Part shown: positions 22,097 through 33,474 of the stretch, one piece after another
How positions within the stretch are numbered: the stretch's first letter is position 1
Layout of the letters: each line of letters opens with the position of its first letter
Assembly (NCBI GenBank): GCA_949825045.1
Contig: OX463809.1
Span: 2,445,501 to 2,509,500, forward strand
Direction of reading: 5' to 3'
Length of the DNA: 64,000 nt
From: Argyresthia goedartella
Lineage: Eukaryota > Arthropoda > Insecta > Lepidoptera > Argyresthiidae
Notes under the pieces: model-generated
Databases searched by the model: none
What the model was told of the DNA's origin: nothing
What the model saw: the letters and a program-made list of their open reading frames with translations, nothing else
Program-made: the position numbers and the translations under genes

Positions 22097-23293
22097 AAAA
22101 ACCGGCCAAGTGCGTGTCGGACTTCGCACATTTGGGGTTCCGTGATAAATGTAGAATATATAGCAAAAAAAATAAATTACTCACTTCACATAGACCTGAT
22201 ACACCTAGCCAAAATATCACTATTGTTTAATATTTATGCATCGGAAACGCACCGGTTTTTTGTTGCGCGAATCGATCGCGAGTAATCGAGACATCACTAG
22301 CGAAAACGGCACTAGCAGCTGTCACTCGTACCGGAACGAGATGTAAAATTGGAGGTTATCTTTACTCTTTGTCTTGTCTCATCGGGAGAATAAGATGGCG
22401 GCTCGGGTCCCGTGGCATTGATGGTATTTCGGTGTACCAATTATCATACAGGCATCGGGCCTGGTCGGAGTGTAAATCTACCTCATAGCGTCGGGCTATT
22501 GATCGTAATTAGATTCGCGTCAGCGGTCAAGTGATTTGTGTTGTGAAGCACATAGTCGTATCGGCGGCGACTCCACGTGCCGCCAGCAGCGCGCCGGCGA
22601 CGGCGTCGGACAGCGACGGCAAGGATTCAATCCATATCCTATCCCAACTGTGCCCCCTTTCCCGAATTCCTGTCTCGAATCGAGCCTTCGATCTCCTGCC
22701 TACGGTGACAAGGTCAGTAACAAATTCATCAATTCTTTTCTCTCACGTGCGGCCAAAGGCACATCCCCCTCAGGATTCCACGCCGTTCGGTAGGCGTGGG
22801 AAATTAAACAACTATCATTATTCACTAGCAAATAACTTTGTTTTTCATAGTGTTTGTATGAATGACAAAGTTGTGTTTGCGGTTTTTGATAAATGTTTTA
22901 TATCTTAAAAACTGTGTATTTTATTTTGTTCAAACCAATTCTGGTTGAAAGTATTTATTGAGATACACAACATTTTTTTTTTATTGAGGAAAAATGGTTT
23001 CAAGAATCTCAACGTCATTTTTAAAGACCTATCTATAGACACCCCAAACATATAGGTTTGAAGAAAAAAAAACAGTTCCATGTATGGGGAGCCCCACTTA
23101 ATTTTTTATTTTTTCAATTTTGGCTAACAATCGTAAAGCGGTTCACAGGATAAATCTACATACCATGTTTCAACTTTATAGTCTTAATAATTTCAGAATG
23201 AAATTGCTGTGACAAACGGACGGACGGACGGACAGACGGACAAACAGATTTGACGAAACTATAAGGGTTCCTTGTTTCTCTACGGTACCCTAA
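22097..23293 (-). repeat. (GTCC)n dispersed repeat, family F2, interrupted by a solo LTR
   Basis: Minus-orientation copy of the repeat at 45997-46613: AAACCGGCCAAGTGCG at the left edge, TGTATGAATGACAAAGTTG, ACGTCATTTTTAAAGACCTA, GACAAACGGACGGACGG and TACGGTACCCTAAAA at the right. It lies between Transib stretches 1 and 2 and is itself split at 22224-22810. Confidence 0.8.
22224..22810 (+). mobile_element. Solo BEL/Pao LTR
   Basis: A 587-bp unit from TGTTTAATATTTATGC to AAATTAAACA, flanked on both sides by ACTAT (22219-22223 and 22811-22815), a 5-bp target duplication. It is clearly related to the LTRs at 30501 and 37054: the start, ACGCACCGGTTTTTT, CGACATCACTAG-like, ATTCCACGCC and the end all align with differences. 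No internal element is present, so it is a solo LTR of a sister family, presumably left by LTR-LTR recombination. Confidence 0.9.
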
Positions 23294-23728
23294 AATCCCA
23301 CGTTCTTCCTCCACCAGATACTGCAGGCCGGTACGGAATCAATATTTGAAAGAAACCTCTGAAATTTCTAAAAAGACGGAAACTTACTTTAAGGATGATA
23401 TTAATAAATTTACTTCAACAACTTTTACATTTAATGATCGCTACTTCCAAATTCATCATTATTTACAGTTAACTATTGCAGATGGTAAAGTATGCGCAGC
23501 ATTAAGTGAATCTTCAGTCATGTAAGTGTTATATTTATAGGGCAACCCCAAAGGAAATGAACAAAATAGACGAGAGTTTACAGAACGACGAAAGTCGGTA
23601 TGAGTTCGGCTTGTCACCTTTACATTCTTGGATTCGATTTCTCGAATATTTTGTTGATATTTCTTACAGGATAGCTGTCAGGAAATGGTAGGTTAGCTCA
23701 GAGGACGAGAAAAAACAAGTTAATAATT

Positions 23729-24127
23729 AAAACCGGTCAAGTGCGAGTCTAAATCGCGCACGAAGGGTTCCGTACCACCGTTCAATGGAAGCGATAGTGT
23801 GGAGTGAATAGTTTGGATTTTACACAGCAAAATATTGTTTACAAAGTTATTGGTGCGGTTACTTTCACACTCCATGTACGTAACCAGGTACATCCATAAG
23901 TTTGTATGTGGTATTGAAAGAATTGTTGTATGGGAGCCCCCTTAAATATTTCTTTTATCCTGTTTTTTAGTATTTGTTGTTATAGCGGCAACATAAATAC
24001 ATAATCTGTGAAAATTTCAACTCTCTAGCTAGCTAGGTTCTTGAGATACAGCCTGGTGACAGACGGACGGACGGACGGACGGACGGACAGGGTCCCGTTT
24101 GGAACCCTTCGGCTACGGAACCCTAAA
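23729..24127 (-). repeat. (GTCC)n dispersed repeat, family F1, inside the Transib relic
   Basis: Inverted, nearly complete copy: AACCGGTCAAGTGCGAG at the left, six GGAC units near 24060-24090, and CTACGGAACCCTAAAA at the right. It separates Transib stretches 2 and 3. Confidence 0.9.
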
Positions 24128-24650
24128 AAATACAAAATAAATTTGGAATGAAACGTAGTGGCGGAAGCGGAACGTCTAACGCCGGTAATATGGCAGGAAG
24201 GTTTTTTGGTAACTCTGAAGTTTCTGCTGTAATTACCGGCTTACGTAAAAATTTGATCGAACGATGTTCCACTATTTAAAAAGTTTTGTCATCGGGGTTC
24301 AATATAGATATTGAAAAAACTAAATAATTTTGCCCTGGAAACCGCGCGACTCTCAACTCAAGAATATGCATGGTACAACCTCCCAGCTTCCGTTCAATAA
24401 ATATTGATTCATGGTGGTGAGGTAGCAAAGAATGCTATATTGTCAATTGGGGAACTTTCCGAAGAAGCTGCCGAATCTAACAATAAAAATTATAAAGCCT
24501 TCAGATGAGAACATAAATGGAAAATGTCAAGACAACTGACTAGCACAGATTTTCTACATAGACTATTACTAGTATAGTACTATTAAGTATTCTGTGCTAT
24601 TACTGACCTCCGATATATCTGAAACAAGTCTAACCAGTAACAAAAAAAGA

Positions 24651-27034
24651 TTTAACGGTTTAATACGGATAAACGAGTTTAATACGGACGTCATAAATTC
24701 ACAATAGAAGATGTTAAAACCTGCCATGACAAAACGCTTTTTTTTTCAAAGTAAATGTTCACTATTATAATTTTCTAACTGTATATATATATATATATAT
24801 ATTTTCATGTCTATAAATATGTCTCATATCATTGGTTTGCAACCTATATTATTTTGTTATTATTAAATACTAAATTTATTATATATTTCTAATATTATCA
24901 CATTTTTTTTTATAAATCTAAGGGGAGTTTTTAAGCAATCTATTTAGATTGCCTTAAAAAATAAACCCGATATACCCATTAAGTTTGATATGTGTATGGC
25001 GCCAGGAGCACTGTGCAGCGAGCGACCGGAGGCTGGGACACTTGTTGTGTTCAACGTTTCATTTTCTCCACAGATAGCCTGTCTATAAATTTTAAGTTCT
25101 GTACAACACACAATAGCCCGGGATTGAACCGGCTTCAATTTCGGTCATTCTGGATTTGTGGGTGTCCGTACACGGCGTGTAGGATGGCCGGGTATTGGGA
25201 AAATGTGAGACTCTCCTGGTTGACAGATGAGCCTGAATGTAGCCAGGTTTACGATAAACCTAACATTTGTATGAAAAATAAAAATTAATCGCTCAATGTG
25301 TTGGTGAGGTAAAACTCCATAACTATTTTGCATTTTTCACTGCCTGTTCTAGATAAATAATTATTAATAAGTATTATGTACTTAGCGTTAACAAAGTGTA
25401 GCGTGAGAAGCTGTAAAACTACCATACTAAATGGTATTACATGGTTATCGGTGCTGGTTGCACAATTACCAATATGTATCTTACCTACTACAAGTAATAA
25501 CTTATTGTGCAACTGTTTGATGACCAAAAAAAACAAAAAAAAAAACTCGCAATCGGCTGGACCAATTTGGATGAACTTTTTTAAAGTATTAATTGAGGTC
25601 TCAGTAAGGTTCTTACGGAGAGATTTTTTAAAAAACGCAAAGGAAACCCTCGTTTTATCTAAAAGTCCCTATTTTCTTTCGGGCCAGCTGGGACAGTTCC
25701 GCCATCTTTACTATTCATTTGATAGCGTCGTTTGTAGGTAATTTGCTTTTACCATTTAAGAAATGGTATGGTTAGAAAAATGTAATTAATAGTCAAGGGG
25801 GCAGTCTTCAAATAATATCATAAGAATATAATATAATAATAATGTACTACAATTAATACAAGTCCTAATAACGTAGTGAATATTCGATATGTCTTAATTA
25901 TAATTACAATAGTAAAATATAGTAAATTACGTACATTATTAAAATATAGTTATGAATTTATTAATAAATATAAAAAATAATGTTATTAAATTGTAAATGT
26001 TATTGAGACACCTAGTATTCCTTAATTACATTTTAAGTAGATCATGGATTTTAGATTAGGCTTATTTTTTAACTGTTTACTCTACTCTGCGTCATATGGA
26101 GCAGTTCAAACCCCAGAAACATCAGCTGGTCGTAATTCCTAGTAAAACTGATTAGTCACTTAAGATGGATCGTTTACCTATTGAGTTAATTCGAAGTTTC
26201 CTCAATCGCTCGCGTCATCATGGTCGCTCTACTAATGTAGAGAATGTTCGATCCGTCCGTAAACAATGTGGGATAGACAACGCATAGGTGATAAGAATGT
26301 CCTCGCACCATGAATCGGACCCGGTTTTATCTCTCCTACACACAAACTCTTTGGTGTCTACCTCATTGCTCCAGAGTCTTGGTAGTGCGATGCATTTTCT
26401 TTTTTCTTTTTCTGAGATTCTTCTTCTAATTTTGACTGTTTTGTGACTGGCAGACATGGCATACATTTTGGCAGATGTCATTAAAATCTCCCTGCGGTTC
26501 TAATCAACTACTCAATAACATCAACAAGACAAACTTAAAATAAAGCAATAAAAAAGCATATCTACCGTCATTAACAAGTCCTTAAAAGAAGGTTACCAAA
26601 AAAGTCCTTAGATCAGTTTATTAATATTTCTCTGAATAGGAGTGACCCTAAATATGTGGGACATGCATGAGACAGAATCATAATAATACTGTTGTGTTGA
26701 ATGAATGTCTGGTGGGCATTATTGTTTTTTTTTCTTCTAACATCAACATAGATTGCTCTTGTGAGACTGAAGATAGGTATCAAGTCAAAAAAGTATTAAC
26801 CCACTTTTCCGATGAATCTTTTCAAGATAACAACTCGTGCCTATGTACGAAGTTTTTGAATACGTCTATTTAATACTTCATATTTATTCACAAGTGGTAA
26901 GTATTTCAATAAATGAATTTAGGAAAGTTTTCTAGTAAGTCTTACTATAGCTAGAAAACATTCCCAAATTGCAACAACTCTACACTCAGTACTTAAATAT
27001 TTAGAAACTACTTTTAAATCAGAACCATTTAAAA
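24651..27034. other. Unassigned AT-rich stretch
   Basis: Holds a (TA)n run at about 24781-24802 and several open frames of 60-120 codons without recognisable domains (25376-25741, 26218-26481, 26667-26873). Nothing can be assigned. Confidence 0.4.
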
Positions 27035-27613
27035 GTATGACCATAAATCCAGTTTTAAATTGACCATAATACTGATTTTGCCTGACAAAAATACTGAATT
27101 TACTGGTTTTGTCTGACAAAATTACTGAATTGCACGACTAGAAATCTAAAAAAAAAGCAACTTGAAAACCTAAATTCGAGTAGGTAACATAAAATACAAA
27201 GGCTAGTATTAATTCGCACATCAAAAATACTGATTTGCACAGCAAAGATAAGGGCAAAATACTGCGGTAGCTTAGGTGAAGGGTAAAGGGGGTGAGCAAG
27301 GCGAAGTGCAGTTTAATATTTCCCAAATACAAAAGGAGCGTTGGATTTGGTTGTTCTTACATGTTCACGAACAATAAAGAATAAACAATAAACACGAAGA
27401 ATAAAGAGCGCCTCTCTTCGCTCACCCCCTCTATCCTTCACCTATCCTGACCCACCAATTCGCCCAGGAAGTCTTAAGCGTAGCCTAAACCATTCAGTAT
27501 TCTTCTATCCCGCAATTTAATAAATTTGTCGCGAAATTTCAAGCAACTCCGCTGTTCGTACTCTATCGCTCAACTAGTTTTTCATTAGCTCGTTTTATTA
27601 TTCCCCTTTTGAA
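27035..27613. repeat. Dispersed repeat, family G, with MITE inserted
   Basis: Shares ATGACCATAAATCCAGTTTT, ACTGATTTTGCCTGACA, ACTAGAAATCT, AAACCATTCAGTA, TCGCGAAATTTC-like and CTCGTTTTATTATTCCCC with 42553-42972 over the full length. It differs by the TTAA-MITE at 27209-27316. Confidence 0.75.
27209..27316. mobile_element. TTAA-flanked MITE, subfamily B, internally deleted
   Basis: TTAA at 27209-27212 and 27313-27316, with TCGCACATCAAAAATACTGA at the left edge. The right terminal repeat is reduced to GTGCAGT. The core is inverted relative to the other copies (GGGTAAAGGGGGTGAGC). Confidence 0.75.
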
Positions 27614-29138
27614 ATCATCTTAAATGTAACCATACAGTATACCCACGTTTGTATAATAATTGGACCCCAAAAAAGGCAGGCAGGTATGTGTGTATGTTCA
27701 AGAACGCTGTAAGCCCAAATTGATAATTGGACCCCAAATTGGGTTCACCACGTCTGTCACTAAGGTCAAGAAAGTCGACTTCCTGAAGACTGTTTGCCAA
27801 CCAGACGGCATTCACTATCACGAGATCTTAACAACCTTCCGTGAAGATATCCGGCTATCTCTCAACAGACAAGTCAGTCGGAACAACGAAATTTAAATTA
27901 CGTTGCAGCGAAATCATACGGTCACGAATTTCGAGAGAGCAGGACGGAATGATACCCGAATTCGAGAGTTGGAAAGAGAGGGAGTTCATATTTCTTGCTG
28001 AGATTTTCCCACGACATGAGTAGTGGAAGTGATTAAAGTAATGTTCTTGGTTGTATTTAATGCGTTGGGCTGCCCCCCAATGTCTACAGACAATTGGGGT
28101 TTTCGAGGATTTGATCTGGTGCTTCAGTTTCAACTGGCACGTAGGTATGAATCGATCGCCTCAAAACTTAAGGAGCATCCTTAGGTGATCCTCTAGGTTC
28201 ATTATACTAGAGACCTTGCCAAAGTCCTAATTCAAAGGGAACAAAAGTTTATCTACACGAAACATTCCAGACAAAACTACCGAATGACTTTGGGGTAAAA
28301 CTAACAGTCTTACCTATAAAAAATACCTAATTTATGTTTGTAGACCTGTTTGAGCAAAATCCTCTTTAAACCTTTTTGTTATTTATAAAAGTACAGAGAG
28401 TCCGTTTTAACTAAAACACTGTTGTAATTTCTTTAATTCTTTTAGTTTCTGTGGATGTCCACTGAAGGAAGAGAATCCAAAGCCGTAAACTTAATTGAAA
28501 AAAAAGTATGTGTGTATGTTTAAAAATTTATTCTGTGTGCCAACAAAAAAAAAAAACAACCCTTGCCTATCCGAAAGGATAAAGATGAAAAAAAAAACCG
28601 ACATAAATTCTCTCTCAGATAAACGAAACTCTGCTTGAATTCAGATATTGACTACTGACTGACGTTTGCTTTTGGCATTTTGTGTACACCAAAGAGAATT
28701 CATTTAATGTGTGATATTGCCTAAAATGGGCTTAACGGACAGTTATAGGGATAGCTACTTTAAGTTTTAGAAGGTTCATAACCAAGCTAACATACAGATT
28801 TTATTTAAAAAAATCACAGTTTTGTGAGAACGTTTTGTAAGACTATTTCAGCTCCATATTATGAGTTTTTTAGAGAAATTGAAGCTATATAAATACATAA
28901 CATTAAGTTTTTGTGGATTGAGTGGACTTGTGTAAGTGATGAGTTAAAGGTAGTTGTGCAAACATACGATGCACAGGTCTCGCCAAGTTTCTCTGTGTCT
29001 GAGTGCCGCGTGGAGGGAGTAATTGCTCTCTCTCCCTCCCACCCTATGCGACCTCTACATACAGCCCATACACCTTTTATTTCTACAAAATTTTCGTTCG
29101 TGTCTTGATGATATCTCAGGAGGACTGTACATTATTTT
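27614..29138. other. No gene recognised
   Basis: Duplicated AATTGGACCCCAAA words near 27658 and 27724. Open frames at 27660-28133 on both strands lack family features. Confidence 0.4.
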
Positions 29139-29290
29139 TAAGGGTTCCGTACCTCAAAAGTTAAAAAAATAACCCTTATATGATCACTCGCGTGTCCGTC
29201 CGTCCGTCCGTCCGTCTGTCACAGGCGCTTTTCTCATGGACTACAGGAGATAGAGCCTTGAAATTTTATGCAAAAATGCTTATCCTGATA
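29139..29290 (+). repeat. (GTCC)n repeat fragment, F1/F2-like
   Basis: AGGGTTCCGTACCTCAAAAG, GATCACTCG, a run of GTCC units and CACAGGCGCTTTTCTCATGG. Only the left third of an element is present. Confidence 0.7.
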
Positions 29291-29327
29291 ACCGCAACAT
29301 AATTCAAGACTAATATATAAAAAATGT

Positions 29328-29702
29328 TTCCCTCAATTTTCACTTTTAAGAAAAGATTGAAAGTGCATTTCCTTTCTCTTCCGTAAAAGGTACCATATTT
29401 ATGTAGGTATATGTATGATTTATTATAGTTTTTATATGTTCATGCTATATATTGTATTTTATGTAGTTGAAGTATATATTTTTATTTTATATTTGGTAAA
29501 GTTTATATATATTTTGAAAGTAATTTTCGTACATATGTATAGAGTGTTATTGCGAGCTAGGACTTTCCTGTATAATTAACTCTCCTGTCTTACCTAGGTT
29601 TGCTGGAAGAAATCTCTTTTTAGAGATAAGCTCGCCTTTGCTTATTACATTTGTTTTAATTGTATGTAACCTTATATTATCTATGCAATAAAGAATATGA
29701 AA
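29328..29702 (+). mobile_element. 5'-truncated LINE, same family as 51290-53760
   Basis: Its first 50 bases match the last codons of the second LINE ORF (CATTTCCTTTCTCTT region), and GGAAGAAATCTCT, AGAGATAAGCTCGCCTTTG and TGCAATAAAGAAT match that element's 3' end. Only the 3' UTR and the last few codons remain. Confidence 0.75.
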
Positions 29703-30361
29703 ATGTTGCCTAAAAAAGTGGAGGGCGAAAAAGGACAACCCGAAAAATAAAAACATCGTGATAAAGTTATATAGGGTATCGTTAAAAAGGGCTATTTATA
29801 AACTTTTCAAAAGTATTTCTTTTTCATTTTGATTTTGATAACTTCAGAAGTTATGATCAAAAAAGTGCAAAAAGTTTTTTCGTAAAGGTGAGTATTCCAA
29901 AAATACGTAAACAAAAAATATAAAGTCTTGGCATATACTACGGAAGGTCACCGAGGAGGGGGGGAGGGGGTAAAAATGGTGAAAAATGGATCACGTAGTA
30001 TCGGTACGTTCCCCTACTATTGTACGGTGGTACGGAACCCTTCGGGCGCGAGTTCGACTCCCATTTGACCGTTTTTTTACTTATAAACCCAATGAATAAC
30101 TTAATTAACGTTAACACAATGTTAACTTTACAATAAGAGCATGAGATGTCCAAAACTTAATTACTTAGATAGATTCTAAGTATTCTTGGGCCTCACAGCG
30201 TAGAGTGATAATTAATTTAATTAACCATGCCCAGCTTGCCAGGAGATAATCCGAAGAGGAACAGCACGGCTGATGTCGGGGTCCGGGCTTGGCACATTTA
30301 TACAGATAGATGAGGTTATTGGGTACAGACGGAGTGAAAAATGGATAGGTTTGTTATACAG
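29703..30361. other. Unassigned, with F1 3' fragment
   Basis: 30004-30076 is the right end of an F1 repeat (TACGGTGGTACGGAACCCTT, GACTCCCATTTGACCG). The rest is unassigned. Confidence 0.55.
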
Positions 30362-30495
30362 AAGAGCGTTCGTGGTCTAGTGGTGCCACGCTCGCCTCTC
30401 ACGCAGCGGATGCGGGCTCGAATCCGGTGCTGACCATGTACCAATTAGATAATCAAAAAACTCCCCTTTAGGTGAATATAGTAACATTCCGGGTT
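30362..30495 (+). mobile_element. tRNA-Glu-like SINE head, family C
   Basis: TCGTGGTCTAGTGGTGCC is a tRNA-Glu A box, CTCTCACGCAG matches the CUC anticodon arm of tRNA-Glu, and GGGCTCGAATCCGG is the B box. The arms do not fold cleanly, and it continues into GACCATGTACCAATTA as the copy at 43212 does, so it is a SINE and not a tRNA gene. Confidence 0.7.
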
Positions 30496-30500
30496 CTATA

Positions 30501-31039
30501 TGTTTAATATTTATGCTTCGGAACGCACCGGTTTTTTCGTTGCGCGGATCGACCGCGAGTGATCGGGACATCACTAGCTGTCACTTGTATAGAAACGAGA
30601 TGACGAGTTAGAGGTTACTTTCTTGCATCAATAGTTGGGCCAAAATGTCGGCGTTAGGTATTCGGGCCTTGGCGGAATGTTAATTATAATAATATCGTAA
30701 CAATCGTCGGGAAATAAGTAGATTTCACGCCATCGGAGTGAGTGCTTCGTGCTGAGAAAGGTTGAAGTGGTTCGGTCCCCAATTCGTCGCGTTCGGATAG
30801 CGACCCATGTGGTCGGATACGTGGCATCACGACGGCACCGGCGGCGGACTACGACAGCAGTAAGATTCGACTCCCATCAACCCCCACCCTTGTGTTCCTC
30901 ATCCCGTGCTCCTGCCTCGAATTGAGCTTTCGAATTCCGGTCCACGGCGTCACAGGTCAGTACTGCTTTGTGACATTCCTGGTGAAAAACAACCCTACCA
31001 AGATTCCACGCCCTTTCGGTTAAGGCGTGGAATTTAACA
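30501..31039 (+). repeat. 5' LTR of the BEL/Pao element
   Basis: 539 bp, TGTTTAATATTTATGC to GTGGAATTTAACA, with TG...CA ends. It aligns along its length with 37054-37585. The block after TTTCTTGCA (about 30629-30645) is replaced by a shorter one in the 3' LTR. Confidence 0.95.
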
Positions 31040-31042
31040 TTT

Positions 31043-31060
31043 TGGTAGCAGAGGCGCGGT
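31043..31060 (+). other. Primer-binding site of the BEL/Pao element
   Basis: TGGTAGCAGAGGCGCGGT begins three bases after the 5' LTR, the usual place for a tRNA primer site. TGG matches the tRNA CCA end. The tRNA species is not assigned. Confidence 0.7.
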
Positions 31061-31776
31061 TTCCTAGTGGGAAATCGATTCACGGACGGTTGTAGGGTTG
31101 TTTTTTGCCACATTGTAGCTGGGAGAGGGTGGATACCTCGGATTGGTCGGCAATCATTTTGTGAGTGAGTCTTGTGGTCGGTATACCACAATTTAGGTTC
31201 ATTTTCGGTTAGTGAACGTATAATTGACGATTTAGTTAATGATTATTATAAATTTGTAGTCGGAAACTACTGTTTGTGCGCGTGCGTAAGGATTGAACGG
31301 TCATTCCGCGAAGTAACTATATTGTATGACTTGTGGTAGAACGTCGGGTTCTATAGTACTGCAGTGTTATTTCGTTTTACAGAGCAGGGTCAGGCTATTT
31401 AAGGGGCATTCAGCTGATTTTGCTGACCTCAGTAGAAGTGTGGGTCATATCGGAGGGGCCACTTCTAGAAGGTTCACGGCTACCTACATTATATTAAAAA
31501 TAGCTTTTTTTTATAATACATTTTTGTGTGTTATTTATATTGTGCTTTATGGTGGCATTCTCTAATTGATTTAGAGTGTATAGTTATAAGGTGTATGTCC
31601 ACAGGGCGACCATATTAAATATTTTTTAGGATTTAATTGTTTTAGTGGTTGCCTTAGTTTTGACAACTTAGTTTTAATTTCTGTGCCCAGCGCTGACGGG
31701 CAAGTGCTGGTCTCTGGCTATACTTAGTTCGGTATTCGGTTCGGTTATCGGACCAGAATCTATTAAATCGGTCAAC
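31061..31776 (+). other. BEL/Pao leader
   Basis: Untranslated leader between the primer site and the first gag codon. Nothing else is recognised in it. Confidence 0.6.
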
Positions 31777-32214
31777 ATGGCGCCTTCGCCCTTGACGGTG
31801 CTGCGGCATGGTGTCCGGGAGGAAATGAGATGGCTCGCCCATACTCATAAGTATGTGGATCGACCAGATATGGATGATGTCCTGCTCAAGCGTGTGGAGG
31901 ACGCAATGACACGCGTCGGGAAGGTGTGTCGGCTGGCTGCGGAGGCTGAAGCTCTCGGGCTTACTGATGAAGCCTCGGTGGCTGCAGTGAAACAGCTCTG
32001 CGCGGATGCTGACCAAGCGATGGAATGCTTGGGTGACATCGAGCGTCGCGCGGAGAAAATTAAGCGGTCGCGAAGGAATGACCGTGGGGAGGGTAACGGA
32101 GACCCACCCCCGAAGGGTGTTGTTGGACGGCTGCCACACCTGGAGATTCCGGCCTTCAGTGGGGCAATTGATGAGTGGCCGGCCTTCATTAATGTATTTG
32201 ATAGTTTGGTCCAC
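31777..32214 (+). pseudogene. gag: BEL/Pao gag, N-terminal part
   Basis: Starts at ATG 31777. A helical, charged N-terminal region is followed by RLPHLEIPAFSGAIDEWPAF, the start of the BEL/Pao capsid-type region (DUF1759 style). The expected continuation of that region is missing: after about 32214 the sequence jumps to a proline/glycine-rich segment in another frame, so the middle of gag has been deleted. The structural protein would not assemble. Family knowledge supplies the domain name; the truncation is seen directly. Confidence 0.8.
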
Positions 32215-32222
32215 GGTCCAGT

Positions 32223-32807
32223 GTGCAGCGCCAACCCGCGCGGATGCGGGAGGGGCCGCGCCCCCCGCCCCCACGGGGGGGTGGGCGGTCGAAACAATTT
32301 GGCGTTTTGAATGCCGCGCCGTCGGGTGACGGCTGTGTGCACTGCGACAGTGCCGGTCATGAAGTGACCAGTTGCGCCAACTTTAAGGCGCTCGGGGTAG
32401 CTGCCCGCAGGAAGATAGTCTTCCGCCACCGATTGTGTTTCGGTTGTTTGGGGCCGCACACGCTGAGCGAGTGCTCGCGCGAGTTCCCCTGTGAGTGCTG
32501 TGGTGGCAAGCACCACATAGTGTTGTGCCTGAATCGGTCAGGCCCTTCGGACGGTCACCAGGGCCGGACTCAGGTTGGTCGGCCACAGGGCCCAACCAGG
32601 GCCGGAACCAGTCCCCCTCCGGGCAACGGGAGTCACCAACGGGGTGACTGGGGTACCCGCGGACGGGACCCCCCCGAGGGGAAGGGGGCAGCGCGGGGGG
32701 TAACATGCGGGATAGCCGGGGTTCGGTCGCCGCTGTCCACGGTCAGCGAGGACTTCGGGCCGCTGGCTCACCGCGTGTTACGGGCGGGTGTCAGATGGCA
32801 CCTATGA
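32223..32807 (+). pseudogene. gag: BEL/Pao gag, zinc-knuckle part
   Basis: A frame different from the N-terminal part. Three consecutive Cys/His knuckles are visible from 32334: CVHCDSAGHEVTSC (CX2CX4HX4C), then CFGCLGPHTLSEC and CECCGGKHHIVLC (CX2CX3HX4C). This is the nucleic-acid-binding end of a BEL/Pao gag. A Gly/Arg/Pro-rich linker follows and the frame is lost before the protease. The next open stretch in the linker is at 32705-33136 in another frame, ending at a TAG (33134-33136). Confidence 0.8.
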
Positions 32808-33136
32808 GTGGCGCGAAGGCTGGGAGCCCACCACCTTCTGCGCCACCCTGCCCGTCGCTCTGGGAGGCGAACAGGGAGGCGAACAGTCGGATGTCGCCCC
32901 CATTCCTAGAGCGCCCCAGGTTGGATCCGCTCTCCCCCATCCATCCACGGTGGCCACCGGGCACACCGTACACCGTCCGGTATGGTCGGATACCGGGACA
33001 GCGAGGGGCCTATTATTCGGGTTGGGACCCCTTGATGTACATACGGTCTGATATGCCGGTTGCGTATCAGCAGCCGAGTTACTCCAAGGCCGACGGAGGT
33101 CTGAGCGGGTTCGGATCCCGCGGAGGTTCCCGCTAG

Positions 33137-33465
33137 GGACACGCCGCCCACTTACAGGGTGCCGCCACTCCACAGACGGTCATGCTCCCCACCGCCTCTG
33201 TGATAGCGTGGAGTTCGGACGGCAAATCATGTGTGGCACGAGCACTATTGGACTCGGGGGCCCAGGGGTGCTTAGTCTCGTGCAACCTTGTAAGACGATT
33301 GGGCATTTCGGTAAGGGAGTATCCACATTCCATTCGGGGAATTGGGAACACGGAAGTCGGTTCCGTTAAGGGAGTATGTCGGATTACTCTCTCGTCACGG
33401 GTGGATTCATCGGTGAATCTGACGGTCACGGCATTAGTCATGCCTAATGTGATGGGCTCACACTC
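33137..33465 (+). pseudogene. BEL/Pao protease region
   Basis: Contains the aspartic protease signature ALLDSGAQGCLVS at about 33239-33277, followed by VRRLGI and a second-half segment up to LVMPNVMGSHSH. It is preceded by the TAG at 33134 and followed by a frame change near 33465. The enzyme would process the Gag-Pol polyprotein in an active relative. Confidence 0.85.
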
Positions 33466-33474
33466 TCACGTACG

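Larger units (their letters stand above)
21780..24650 (+). pseudogene. Transib (RAG1-related) transposase relic, split by nested repeats
   Basis: Three separated stretches read in order as one decayed Transib-type transposase, the cut-and-paste superfamily related to the RAG1 recombinase core. Stretch 1 (21780-22096) has LLDYIACRIFESQEEILES, then KWGIDGDNGQSEYKQ at 21978-22022, then in a shifted frame DDSSLFVTSYVPLQL from 22046. Stretch 2 (23294-23728) has STRYCRPVRNQYLKE from 23310, IADGKVCAALSES, and CYIYRATPKEMNKIDE from 23527, then FGLSPLHSWIRFLEY. Stretch 3 (24128-24650) has GSGTSNAGN from 24160, ALETARLSTQEYAWYNLP and SIGELSEEAAESNN from 24443. Stops and frame changes occur in every stretch, so it is dead. 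The first gap is an F2 repeat holding a solo LTR and the second is an F1 repeat. The family call rests on recognised motif order and was not searched. Confidence 0.75.

Noticed and set aside
18841..24090. CRISPR-like regular repeats
   Set aside because: The regular units are (GTCC)n microsatellites within dispersed repeats; no spacers.
25376..25741. 121-codon plus-strand ORF
   Set aside because: Overlapped by minus-strand frames of similar length; contains a poly-A run and no recognisable domain.
30366..30440. tRNA-Glu(CUC) gene
   Set aside because: Similar to tRNA-Glu but stems are mismatched; shares its downstream sequence with the SINE at 43212.
31654..33173. Several 100-220-codon minus-strand ORFs
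   Set aside because: Shadows of the GC-rich gag region of the BEL/Pao element; no family features on the minus strand.
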